From the NCBI GenBank assembly GCA_009693235.1, contig SHXR01000017.1, positions 1 to 64,000 of the forward strand: a stretch of 64,000 nucleotides of DNA. Reading direction: 5' to 3'. Under the pieces are notes generated by a model, which worked only from the letters and a program-made list of their open reading frames with translations, was not told the origin of the DNA and searched no databases. The translations under genes and the position numbers were made by a program. Below, one piece after another: positions 7,922-16,381 of the stretch. Numbering within the stretch: position 1 is the stretch's first letter; each line of letters begins with the position of its first letter. Origin of the DNA: Betaproteobacteria bacterium. GTDB lineage: Bacteria; Pseudomonadota; Gammaproteobacteria; Burkholderiales; SG8-39.

Positions 7922-10036
7922 CTATTCCTTGACGCGCGTGATTCGCACCACGGCGGGGATGGCGCGCACCCGCCGCATGACTTGCGCCAGATGATCGCGC
8001 GTCGTCACTTCGAGCGCGAAGTGCATCGTCGAGTACATGCCCCGTTCCTCGTCGAGGCTCAAATTGTCGATGTTGGACCCGGCATCGGCGATCGCCGATG
8101 CCACTTTGGCAAGCACACCGCGCTGATTGGCGGCGGTGACCCGAAGGCTCACCTGGAACATCTTCTCGGTATCGGTGCCCCACTCGAGATCGAGCCAGCG
8201 CTCCGGATCGGAGCGTGCGCGAAACGCGGTCGGGCAGTCGTGAATATGCACGACCAGCCCCTGCCCTTTTTTGATAAAGCCGATGATCGAATCACCGGGA
8301 ATCGGATGACAGCATTTGGCGAACTGCACTGCCATACCTTCGGAACCGCGGACGACGATGGAGCCCTGCGGCTTGGTATCGTGGCGCGTTTCGTCACCGG
8401 AAATCAATTGACGCGCGACGATTGCGGCATGGCGTTTGCCAAGGCCGATATCGGCGAGGATTTCCGCGCGTGACCGTGCCCCGGAATCGCGGACGACGCG
8501 TTCCCACTGCTCGGGGGTGAGTGCGTCCACGGTCGATTCGAGCGCGCGCAACGCCTGGCTCAATAGACGTTCGCCCAGTTCGCTCGATTCTTCATTGTGG
8601 ACGGTCTTCAGGAAGTGACGAATCTGCGACCGCGCCTTGCCGGTCTTGAGATAGCTCAGCCAGATCGGATTCGGGTGCGCGTGACTGGCGGTAACGATCT
8701 CGACCCGGTCACCATTCTTGAGCTCGGTACGAAGCGGCACGAGATCGCCATTGATCTTTGCCGCAACGCACCGATTGCCGATATCGGTGTGCACCGCGTA
8801 GGCGAAGTCCACCGGCGTGGCGCCCCGCGGCAGTGCGAGGATCTTGCCGGCTGGGGTAAACACATAGACGTCATCCGGGAAGAGATCGACCTTGACGTGC
8901 TCCAGAAACTCCGCCGAATCGCCACTCATGTTCTGCAGCTCAAGGAGTGACTGCAGCCACTTCGTCGTGCGCTGTTGAACGTCGGAGAATTTCTCCTTGC
9001 CGTCTTTATAGAGCCAGTGCGACGCCACACCCGATTCGGCGATACGGTGCATTCCCCAGGTGCGAATCTGAATCTCGATCGGCGTCCCGAACGGACCGAT
9101 GAGGGTCGTGTGCAGTGACTGGTATCCGTTTGACTTCGGTATCGCGATGTAGTCCTTGAATTTTCCCGGCACCGGCTTGTAGAGCGCGTGCAGTGCACCG
9201 AGTGCGAGATAGCAGGCCGGAATATCGTCCACGATCACGCGAAATCCGTAGATGTCCAGCACCTGCGAGAAGGTCAGTCGTTTCTCGACCATCTTCTCGT
9301 AGATGCTGTAGAGATGCTTTTCCCGACCGACCACCTGCTGTTTGACGCCGGCTTCATCCAGTTGTTTCTTGATGGCCTTCAACACCCGGGCGATGAGTTC
9401 GCGGCGGCTGCCGCGCGCGACCTTCAGCGCCTTGGAGAGCACTGCAAAGCGTAGTGGAAACAGAAATTGAAACGAGAGTTCCTGCAACTCGCGGTAAATC
9501 GAATCAAGGCCGAGACGATTGGCGATCGGGCCATAGATGTCGATCGTTTCGCGGGCAATGCGCCGGCGCTTTTCGGCGGGCACCGCCTCGAGCGTTCGCA
9601 TATTGTGCAAACGGTCGGCCAGCTTGATGAGAATGACGCGGACATCGCGCGCCATCGCAAGCAGCATCTTCCGGAAATTCTCGGCTTGTGCGTCTTGCTG
9701 GGTCTGGAATTCGAGGCGGTCCAACTTCGAGACGCCGTCGACCAGATCGGCGACCGACTTGCCGAATTTGACGGTGATTTCTTCTTTGGAGACGTGCGTG
9801 TCTTCGACGACATCGTGCAGCAGGGCCGCAATCAGCGTTTGCGCATCGAGTTGCCACTGCGAGAGGATCTCGGCAACCGCGATCGGATGTGAGATATACG
9901 GCTCACCGCTTTTCCTGAACTGGCCCCGGTGGGCTTCTTCGGCCAGATGGAACGCATCGTCTATCCGGGCGAGATCGGCCGGTTTGAGATAGGCCGAAAG
10001 AGTCTGCTGAAGCTCAGCAATATGACCCAAGGCCAT
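7922..10036 (-). CDS. spoT: bifunctional (p)ppGpp synthetase/hydrolase
   Basis: A Rel/SpoT protein of 704 residues controlling the stringent response in the cytoplasm. The HD hydrolase domain carries HDVVEDT (residues 74-80) and ADRLHNMRT. The synthetase domain carries YGFRVIVDD, KFKDYIAIPKSNGYQSLHTT and EIQIRT. It is followed by a TGS domain (DDVYVFTPAGKILALPRGAT), a conserved-cysteine region (FAKCCHPIPGD) and a C-terminal ACT domain. Both catalytic centres look intact, so it should both make and degrade (p)ppGpp. rpoZ lies 89 bases upstream and gmk before that, the gene order seen in enterobacteria and betaproteobacteria, which links (p)ppGpp metabolism with its RNA polymerase omega partner and GMP supply. 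Confidence 0.96.
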   Translation of the reverse strand: MALGHIAELQQTLSAYLKPADLARIDDAFHLAEEAHRGQFRKSGEPYISHPIAVAEILSQWQLDAQTLIAALLHDVVEDTHVSKEEITVKFGKSVADLVDGVSKLDRLEFQTQQDAQAENFRKMLLAMARDVRVILIKLADRLHNMRTLEAVPAEKRRRIARETIDIYGPIANRLGLDSIYRELQELSFQFLFPLRFAVLSKALKVARGSRRELIARVLKAIKKQLDEAGVKQQVVGREKHLYSIYEKMVEKRLTFSQVLDIYGFRVIVDDIPACYLALGALHALYKPVPGKFKDYIAIPKSNGYQSLHTTLIGPFGTPIEIQIRTWGMHRIAESGVASHWLYKDGKEKFSDVQQRTTKWLQSLLELQNMSGDSAEFLEHVKVDLFPDDVYVFTPAGKILALPRGATPVDFAYAVHTDIGNRCVAAKINGDLVPLRTELKNGDRVEIVTASHAHPNPIWLSYLKTGKARSQIRHFLKTVHNEESSELGERLLSQALRALESTVDALTPEQWERVVRDSGARSRAEILADIGLGKRHAAIVARQLISGDETRHDTKPQGSIVVRGSEGMAVQFAKCCHPIPGDSIIGFIKKGQGLVVHIHDCPTAFRARSDPERWLDLEWGTDTEKMFQVSLRVTAANQRGVLAKVASAIADAGSNIDNLSLDEERGMYSTMHFALEVTTRDHLAQVMRRVRAIPAVVRITRVKE

Positions 10037-10125
10037 CCTCGCATGACGTGCGTACTCCGCCGCGTGCCGCGCTGCCTGAAACGGGCCGGCTGCGTAGGAT
10101 TGGGGCGTGCGGGTCGCCGATCAAA

Positions 10126-10338
10126 TTAGCCCTGCGAGTGGACGCGCTTCAGCATCTCGATGCCGATACGTCCGGATGCCACTTCGCGCAAGGCGGTGAC
10201 GGTGGGCTTATCGCGCTGCGCATCGACGAGTGGTTCGGCGCCCTGTGCGAGCTGACGCGCGCGATAGGTCGCCGCGAGCGTCAACTGAAAACGATTCGGG
10301 ATACGCGCCAGACAATCTTCAACGGTAATACGGGCCAT
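10126..10338 (-). CDS. rpoZ: DNA-directed RNA polymerase subunit omega
   Basis: The protein has 70 residues, starting [19 protein letters not shown], the standard omega N-terminus, followed by [12 protein letters not shown]. Omega helps assemble RNA polymerase by holding the beta-prime subunit and takes part in ppGpp binding. The track extends the frame upstream by 19 residues, but the ATG at 10338 gives the conserved start. It lies between gmk and spoT on the same strand. Confidence 0.95.
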   Translation of the reverse strand: MARITVEDCLARIPNRFQLTLAATYRARQLAQGAEPLVDAQRDKPTVTALREVASGRIGIEMLKRVHSQG

Positions 10339-10421
10339 GATGGTTCTCGCTAGGTTAGGTATGAATCGATGCCGGCGCGCAGGGATTGATCGCACCGCGA
10401 GCCGTACGGTGCTTGGGAAAA

Positions 10422-11105
10422 CTACGTCTCGCCCCTGCGTGCCTGGGCCGATTCTGCAGGCGTTGAGAACGCAGGTATCGAGGACAATGGTAATGAGAAC
10501 AATTCGGGGTGCCGCATTTGCTGCCGCGCCGTTGCCAACCGCGCTGCGCGCATGATCGCGAGCAGATCGTCCCTCGCAACATCGAACGTCTCGTTGATCA
10601 TAACATGGTCGAATTCAGGCGCATGACTGATCTCAGTGGTGGCGGCCGCCAAACGCCTGCGGATGGTTGCATCAGAATCTTGCCCGCGGGCGCGCAGCCG
10701 CCTCTCAAGCTCTTCCAGCGATGGCGGCAGGATAAAGATGGCAACGGCGTCCGGGAATTTCCGGCGCACTTGCCTCGCGCCCTGCCAGTCGATCTCGAGG
10801 ACGATGTCGACATCCTGACTGCGTGCCGTCTCGATTTGCTTGCCGGACGTTGCATAAAAGTTGCCGTGGACCTCGGCGCTTTCCAGAAACTCACCGGCCC
10901 TTTGCATCGCCTGGAATGACGCCAGATCTACAAAAAGATATTCGCGCCCGTTCTGTTCGCCCGGGCGCGGAGAGCGCGTCGTATACGAAACGGAAAGGCG
11001 CAGCCGGCGATCGACCGCCAGCACCGCGTTGACGAGTGACGACTTCCCCGCCCCCGACGGCGCGGCCACGATGAATAGCATTCCGCGTAACATGTTTGTG
11101 ATCAC
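10422..11105 (-). CDS. gmk: guanylate kinase
   Basis: Converts GMP to GDP using ATP. The P-loop is [11 protein letters not shown] near the N-terminus, and the GMP-binding region has [13 protein letters not shown] with [17 protein letters not shown] and the [11 protein letters not shown] segment are typical of the family. The frame in the track begins too early. I choose the GTG at 11105, which has GGAG four bases upstream and follows the yicC stop directly; the ATG at 11093 is the alternative. The C-terminal tail after residue 200 is longer and more proline- and serine-rich than usual. yicC-gmk-rpoZ-spoT form one minus-strand run. Confidence 0.93.
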   Translation of the reverse strand: MITNMLRGMLFIVAAPSGAGKSSLVNAVLAVDRRLRLSVSYTTRSPRPGEQNGREYLFVDLASFQAMQRAGEFLESAEVHGNFYATSGKQIETARSQDVDIVLEIDWQGARQVRRKFPDAVAIFILPPSLEELERRLRARGQDSDATIRRRLAAATTEISHAPEFDHVMINETFDVARDDLLAIMRAARLATARQQMRHPELFSLPLSSIPAFSTPAESAQARRGET

Positions 11106-11106
11106 G

Positions 11107-11973
11107 TTACTCCAGATTTTGAACCTGCTCGCGAATCTGCTCGATCGACAGTTTGAACTCGACCGCGGCCTCCGATAGCTCGCGGGCCACCGATTTCGAG
11201 CCAAGCGTATTGGCCTCTCGATTGAGCTCCTGCATCAGGAAGTCTAGGCGTTTTCCGACCGCGCCACCCTTGGCCAGCACGCGTTCTACCTCATCCAAGT
11301 GGGCGGAGAGGCGAGATAGTTCCTCTGCGACATCGATCCGCACGCCAAACACGGCGATCTCTTGACGGATGCGGTCATCGTCTTGCGTGCTGAGGGCCTC
11401 CCGCAATTTGCTGGCGAGTTTTTCCTGATAGGCCGCAATCGCCTGCGGGATGATGGGTTCGAGGGTGCTCAGTCGAGTGCGCATTTGCCGAGTCCGCTGG
11501 GTGATGGTCTCCCCAAGCTTGGCGCCTTCCCGTTCGCGGGTCGCCGTAAGCTCGTCGAGTGCTGCCCGGAGCAGTGCAACCCCCTCACCGCGCAGCGCGT
11601 CGGAGGTCGCGGCACTATCGGCGATGATTCCCGGCCAACTGATGACCTCCGAGACGCGCATCGGTTGCACATCCGGCATAACGCGGCGCACCTCCGTGGC
11701 CAGCCGCGCGAGCCGCTCAAGCGCCGTCTGATCGACGGCGATCTTCTCATCGGCAAGGGGCCGGAGCGTATAGGAGAGCCGGCAATCGACCTTGCCACGG
11801 CCAATGCGCGCGCTGATTAATTCGCGAAACTGCGCTTCCACCGCACGGAATTCATCAGGTATGCGAAACCCGATATCCAGGAATCGGCTGTTCACGCTGC
11901 GAAGCTCAAGTTGCACGGCACCTTGCGGCAGTTCACGCGCAACGGTGGCGTAACCGGTCATGCTATGAATCAT
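11107..11973 (-). CDS. yicC: YicC family endoribonuclease/RNase adaptor
   Basis: The protein has 288 residues, starting MIHSMTGYA, the hallmark of the family, with ELRSVNSRFLDIGFRIP and the C-terminal block LDFLMQELNREANTLGSKS. Homologues bind or cleave small RNAs and are linked to stationary-phase survival. It is the first gene of the yicC-gmk-rpoZ-spoT group, and gmk starts next to its stop. The region upstream is shared with the divergent kinase gene. Confidence 0.93.
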   Translation of the reverse strand: MIHSMTGYATVARELPQGAVQLELRSVNSRFLDIGFRIPDEFRAVEAQFRELISARIGRGKVDCRLSYTLRPLADEKIAVDQTALERLARLATEVRRVMPDVQPMRVSEVISWPGIIADSAATSDALRGEGVALLRAALDELTATREREGAKLGETITQRTRQMRTRLSTLEPIIPQAIAAYQEKLASKLREALSTQDDDRIRQEIAVFGVRIDVAEELSRLSAHLDEVERVLAKGGAVGKRLDFLMQELNREANTLGSKSVARELSEAAVEFKLSIEQIREQVQNLE

Positions 11974-12189
11974 AGAATCTGGTCTTTTTACGCATACGTC
12001 TGAGTGAGTTCTCTGGGCATAATCCGGGGATCAACTAAGACGCCGATTCAAAGCGACGCCAAACGGCCTTAATTTAGGGGAGTATGAGGGGATGTCTCTC
12101 CTCATTTTGCAACAGGTTCAAAACAGCGACTCGCACGTTTTCAACACACCGCAATCTTAGCCGTGAATTCAGCCGCAAACCCGCGAGTC

Positions 12190-13141
12190 ATGCCAACGCA
12201 AGCGAATCATTCTTTGCCCGCCGGCTACCGGTTGCACGTATACGAGATCGAGAAGGTCTTGTCTTCGGGGGGGGGGGATTTCGATCGTCTATCTCGCCAA
12301 GGATGAAGCGGGCGAGCGCATCGCCATCAAGGAATATCTGCCAAGTTCGCTGGCGCTCCGCGGTGAGCATGAAGTTACGCCGGTGGTCTCGGATGAAAAT
12401 CTCGCCACGTTTCGCTACGGCATGAAGTGTTTTTTTGAGGAGGGACGGGCGCTCGCTGGGTTATCGCATCCGAACATCATTCGCGTAATGAATTTCTTTC
12501 GCGCCAATGAAACCGTCTACCTCGTCATGAAATACGAACGTGGGCGCACGCTGCAGGAGCATGTGCAGGTGAAGAAAGGCAACGTCCGCGAAAACTTCAT
12601 TCGCCGCGTCTTCACGATGTCGCTCAATGGATTGCGCGAAGTGCATGCCAACAAGTTGCTGCACCTCGATCTGAAGCTGGCCAATATCTATATCCGTACC
12701 GACCACACGCCGGTCTTGGTCTATTTCGGCGCGGCACGCCAGACGCTCACGCAAGGTCAGTTCAAGCTGAACCCGATGTACACCCCAGGGTTCGCCTCAC
12801 CTGAGCAGTACAAGAATCGCGAACTCATGGGGCCGTGGAGCGATTTGTACAGCATCGGGGCGGCCATGTATGCCTGCGTCGCCGGCGGCGCGCCGCCTGC
12901 GGCGGATCAACGCATCGAGCGGGACAAATACATTCCGGCGATCAAGCAGTTTGCCGGCCGCTACACCGAACAGCTGCTGAAGACGATCGACTGGTGTCTG
13001 CAACTGGGTTACCTCAAACGCCCGCAAAGCGCGGTGGCACTGCAAAAGGTCTTGCTGCGCGAAAAGGATCCGGAGGTGCCGAGTCGCCGTACGTTCGTGA
13101 ACAACCTGCGCGGCGCGCTCACCCGGCCGGCACGCTGGTAA
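12190..13141 (+). pseudogene. Ser/Thr protein kinase, frameshifted at a G11 tract and with altered active-site residues
   Basis: The start ATG at 12190 gives MPTQANHSLPAGYRLHVYEIEKVLSSGG, the N-lobe of a bacterial eukaryote-like kinase. The glycine loop is encoded by an 11-G run, after which the rest of the kinase (SIVYLAKDE, AIKEYLPSSLAL with the ATP lysine, the C-lobe to 13141) is in another frame. Removing one base, or adding two, restores about 316 residues. The catalytic loop reads HLDLKLAN where relatives have KPAN, and the metal motif reads YFG where DFG is expected; each is one base change from normal. The PP2C phosphatase gene follows. In betaproteobacteria this pair sits at the same place between yicC and rph. 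As written, it would not be an active kinase. Confidence 0.8.
12267..12277 (+). repeat. poly(G) tract of 11 bases inside the kinase glycine loop
   Basis: An uninterrupted run of 11 G sits exactly where the kinase frame changes. Such a tract is prone both to replication slippage and to base-calling error, so the tract length decides whether the kinase is made. Confidence 0.85.
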
Positions 13142-13163
13142 CGGCAACGGGCAAGGTTCGGTC

Positions 13164-13892
13164 ATGCGGTTTCTCATCTACCAAGACAGCCGGCTGGGCG
13201 GCCGTAAAAACAACGAGGATCGTCTCGGTTATTCATACAGCAAAGAAGCGTTGTTGATGGTGGTGGCCGATGGCATGGGTGGCCATCTGCATGGCGAAAT
13301 CGCGGCTGAAATCGCGGTGCAAACGATCGTTCAGGCGTTCCAACGCGAAGCGCAACCGAAGCTTGCCGATCCGCAGCGCTTTCTCATCGACGCCATCACC
13401 ATGGCGCACCTCGCTATCATTGGTCTTGCCGCGGCACGCCAACTTCCCGAAACGCCTCGCACGACATGCATCGCCTGCATAGTCCAGGACGGTGCGGCGC
13501 ATTGGGCGCATGTCGGCGATTCGCGGCTTTATCTTGTCCGCGACGGCCGTATCGAAGTGGTCACGAAAGACCACTCGCGCGTGCAACTACTGGTGGACGC
13601 CGGTCGGGTGCGTCCCGAGGCCATGCTGGTCCATCCGGAGCGGAACAAAATTTTCAATTGCCTCGGTCAGATGCATTTGCCGCGCATCGACCTGTCGCGA
13701 AAGACCGCGCTCAATTACGACGACACCCTATTTCTCTGCAGCGACGGATTTTGGGGCCCGCTGCCGCCAAGCCTGATGGTCGATGCGCTGCAACGCAACA
13801 ACATCCTGAAGTCGATGTCTGAGTTGATCGACGCGGCCGAATTGCGAGCCGGCAACGAGGCGGACAATATTTCAGTGGTCGCGATGACCTAG
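13164..13892 (+). CDS. PP2C-family protein serine/threonine phosphatase, ending at a likely premature TAG
   Basis: The protein has 242 residues with the PP2C metal-site motifs: NNEDRLGY, VADGMGGHLHGE (residues 34-45), HVGDSRLYLVRDG, LFLCSDGFWG and GNEADNISVVAMT. It should remove phosphate from Ser/Thr residues, probably reversing the kinase encoded 22 bases upstream. The catalytic domain is complete. The frame stops at TAG right after VAMT, where relatives usually have a Trp and a further tail. TGG to TAG is one base change, and the frame beyond is open for another 61 codons. The phosphatase may still work without the tail. Confidence 0.88.
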   Translation: MRFLIYQDSRLGGRKNNEDRLGYSYSKEALLMVVADGMGGHLHGEIAAEIAVQTIVQAFQREAQPKLADPQRFLIDAITMAHLAIIGLAAARQLPETPRTTCIACIVQDGAAHWAHVGDSRLYLVRDGRIEVVTKDHSRVQLLVDAGRVRPEAMLVHPERNKIFNCLGQMHLPRIDLSRKTALNYDDTLFLCSDGFWGPLPPSLMVDALQRNNILKSMSELIDAAELRAGNEADNISVVAMT

Positions 13893-14078
13893 CGGGATGC
13901 GTCTGATCCGGCTGATGGCGGCATCGCGACCAAAGATCTTGCCGACGGCCATCACGAAACGCATCTGGCGCCGGCGGGCGTCGAAGCCGGTATGCAAGGC
14001 ACCTTGGCGCTTACCAATGAAGATATCGCGAGTGCCATCAACGAGATCCGCAGTGTTCTCGCCAAAGCGCAGCGATGA
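13893..14078 (+). pseudogene. open continuation of the PP2C frame after the amber codon
   Basis: In frame with the phosphatase, 61 codons follow the TAG and end at TGA (14076-14078). The end reads LTNEDIASAINEIRSVLAKAQR, a helical segment that resembles the C-terminal tail of homologous phosphatases as I recall them. This supports the view that the ancestral protein had about 304 residues. Confidence 0.6.
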
Positions 14079-14163
14079 TCGATCGCTCCTCGCCGGCATC
14101 TTTATGAGATGCGTTCTAATCCACTACACTCGCGCCCCATTCAACGATTAGATTCGATCTGCC

Positions 14164-14880
14164 ATGCGCCCCTCCGGACGTCGCCTTGATGAGCTCCGCC
14201 CCGTCACACTGACACGTCGATTCACCCAGCACGCCGAAGGCTCGGTGCTGGTCGAATTCGGCGCGACGAAAGTCCTTTGCACCGCATCGGTCGAAGAAAA
14301 GGTACCCCCCTTTCTGCGCGACAAGGGTGAGGGATGGGTCACCGCGGAGTACGGCATGTTGCCGCGATCCACGCATACACGCTCCGATCGTGAAGCCACG
14401 CGCGGCAAACAGTCGGGGCGCACCCAGGAAATTCAGCGATTGATCGGACGCAGCCTGCGCGCCGTGGTGGACATGAAGGCGCTTGGCCCGCGTTCGATCC
14501 AGATCGATTGCGATGTTCTGCAGGCCGACGGTGGCACGCGTACCGCTGCCATTACCGGTGCCTATGTGGCGATGCATGACGCGGTGGATTGGCTGCTGAA
14601 GCGCTCCCTCATTGACGCCTCGCCGATTCGGGATGCGGTGGCTGCGGTATCGGTCGGGATTTATGCAGGCGCTGTGGTTCTCGATCTCGATTACGCCGAA
14701 GATTCGGCATGCGAGACCGACATGAATGTCGTGATGACCGGATCGGGCGGGTTCGTCGAAGTACAGGGCACCGCCGAGGGCGCGCCGTTTTCCAGAGCGC
14801 AGATGAGTGACTTGATGGCGCTGGCGGAAACCGGTATTCAAGCGCTCGTTGGCAAGCAGCGCGCGGTGCTCGGACGATGA
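14164..14880 (+). CDS. rph: ribonuclease PH
   Basis: A phosphorolytic 3'-5' exoribonuclease of 238 residues that trims tRNA 3' ends. Recognisable segments are [45 protein letters not shown], the phosphate-binding [15 protein letters not shown] and [22 protein letters not shown]. It is full length with an ATG start at 14164. rdgB follows 49 bases later, the usual betaproteobacterial order. Confidence 0.97.
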   Translation: MRPSGRRLDELRPVTLTRRFTQHAEGSVLVEFGATKVLCTASVEEKVPPFLRDKGEGWVTAEYGMLPRSTHTRSDREATRGKQSGRTQEIQRLIGRSLRAVVDMKALGPRSIQIDCDVLQADGGTRTAAITGAYVAMHDAVDWLLKRSLIDASPIRDAVAAVSVGIYAGAVVLDLDYAEDSACETDMNVVMTGSGGFVEVQGTAEGAPFSRAQMSDLMALAETGIQALVGKQRAVLGR

Positions 14881-14929
14881 GACAGTTGTTACTGATTCGC
14901 TTACTGTCCAAACCAGGTCCGCACTCACG

Positions 14930-15520
14930 ATGAAGCGAATCGTCCTGGCCTCATCGAATAGCGGAAAGTTACGCGAATTTCAGCAGCTCCTCGCGTCTGT
15001 GGGAATGGAAGTCGTTCTGCAGGGGGCACTCGGTGTTCCCGACGCGGAAGAGCCCCACGCGACCTTCGTGGAAAATGCACTCGGCAAGGCGCGGCACGCC
15101 GCCATGCGGACCGGTTTGCCGGCACTGGCTGATGATTCAGGGATCGTGGTCGAGGCACTGGCTGGCAAGCCGGGCGTGCACTCGGCGCGTTTTGCCGGTG
15201 AACCGCGTGCCGATGATCGTAACAACGCTCATCTGATCGAATTGATGCGCCACCATCGCGATCGGCGCGCGCACTATTACTGCGTCATCGTGTTGGTTCG
15301 CCATGCGGCGGATCCTGAACCGCTCATTGCTGATGGTCGCTGGCATGGCGAAGTGATCGATACCCCGCGCGGGGCGGGCGGCTTCGGCTACGACCCGTAC
15401 TTTTTACTTCCCAGTCTGGGCTTGACGGCGGCCGAGATGACTGCAACCGACAAGAACCGTGTCAGCCATCGTGGCATCGCGGTGCAGCGCTTGTTGGCGT
15501 TGTTGCAAGGGCGCGCGTAA
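14930..15520 (+). CDS. rdgB: XTP/dITP diphosphatase (Ham1 family)
   Basis: Removes non-canonical purine nucleotides such as dITP and XTP from the pool, preventing their use in DNA. The N-terminus is IVLASSNSGKLREFQ, the centre has ENALGKARHAA and ALADDSGIVVEAL, and the C-terminal half has GGFGYDPYF and KNRVSHRG. The track begins 27 codons too early; the ATG at 14930 matches the family start and gives 196 residues. The radical-SAM gene hemW, which often follows in this order, is absent; uppP comes next instead. Confidence 0.96.
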   Translation: MKRIVLASSNSGKLREFQQLLASVGMEVVLQGALGVPDAEEPHATFVENALGKARHAAMRTGLPALADDSGIVVEALAGKPGVHSARFAGEPRADDRNNAHLIELMRHHRDRRAHYYCVIVLVRHAADPEPLIADGRWHGEVIDTPRGAGGFGYDPYFLLPSLGLTAAEMTATDKNRVSHRGIAVQRLLALLQGRA

Positions 15521-15546
15521 AGCCGGCATTTTATAGAAAGCGTTAA

Positions 15547-16371
15547 TTGGATCCAATACTACTTTTGAAGGCGTTGCTACTCGGTGTGGTCGAGGGACTT
15601 ACCGAGTTCTTGCCGATATCGAGCACCGGCCATTTGATCCTTGCTGCCGATCTCCTCAACCTGAATAACGAGAAGGGCAAGGTCTTTGAGGTCTTCATCC
15701 AAACCGGCGCGATGCTGGCGATCGTGTGGGAGTATCGCAGGCGGCTATGGGATGTCGTCACCCGTTCCGTCTACGAGCGCCGTGCACGCCAATTTATCCT
15801 GAATATCGGCATTGCCTTCATTCCCGCAGCAGTCCTTGGGCTGGCCGTGGGCAGCATCATCAAGCTGCATTTATTCAAGCCGGTACCGGTCGCGGCGGCC
15901 TTCATCGTCGGTGCGCTGATCATCTTGTGGGCCGAACGGCGCCGGCAATCGGTGCGCGTCCAAACTGTCGAAGACATGAGCTGGCTCGATGCGCTGAAAG
16001 TCGGCTGCGCGCAATGCTGTGCGTTGATTCCGGGCACATCACGGTCGGGGGCCACGATCATCGGCGGCATGCTCTTTGGGTTGTCCCGCAAAGCAGCGAC
16101 GGAATTTTCATTCTTTCTGGCGATTCCGACGCTGATCGCAGCCGGCGGCTACGACCTCCTCAAGAATCGTGCGTTGTTCAGCTTTGATGATGTGCCAATG
16201 ATGAGCGTGGGACTCATTGCATCATTCGTCTCAGCGTTTGTCTGCGTGCGCTGGTTGTTGCGCTATATCGCGACCCACGACTTCACGATCTTTGCCTGGT
16301 ACCGCATCGTGTTCGGCGTCGTTGTGCTGTTGACTGCCTGGACCGGTCTGGTGAGGTGGGGCGTATTGTAG
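15547..16371 (+). CDS. uppP: undecaprenyl-diphosphatase
   Basis: An inner-membrane phosphatase of 274 residues that recycles undecaprenyl diphosphate to the monophosphate carrier for peptidoglycan synthesis and confers bacitracin tolerance. Both catalytic signatures are present: [18 protein letters not shown] near the N-terminus and [14 protein letters not shown] in the middle. Several hydrophobic helices follow the expected order. The start is a TTG at 15547 with a weak GAAAG upstream; it gives the conserved beginning [13 protein letters not shown]. It lies 26 bases after rdgB. Confidence 0.95.
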   Translation: MDPILLLKALLLGVVEGLTEFLPISSTGHLILAADLLNLNNEKGKVFEVFIQTGAMLAIVWEYRRRLWDVVTRSVYERRARQFILNIGIAFIPAAVLGLAVGSIIKLHLFKPVPVAAAFIVGALIILWAERRRQSVRVQTVEDMSWLDALKVGCAQCCALIPGTSRSGATIIGGMLFGLSRKAATEFSFFLAIPTLIAAGGYDLLKNRALFSFDDVPMMSVGLIASFVSAFVCVRWLLRYIATHDFTIFAWYRIVFGVVVLLTAWTGLVRWGVL

Positions 16372-16381
16372 GGTTGTCTTC

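Noticed and set aside
12084-12425. 113-residue ORF over the start of the kinase
   Set aside because: It is the third, non-coding frame of the kinase region. The true N-terminus starts at 12190.
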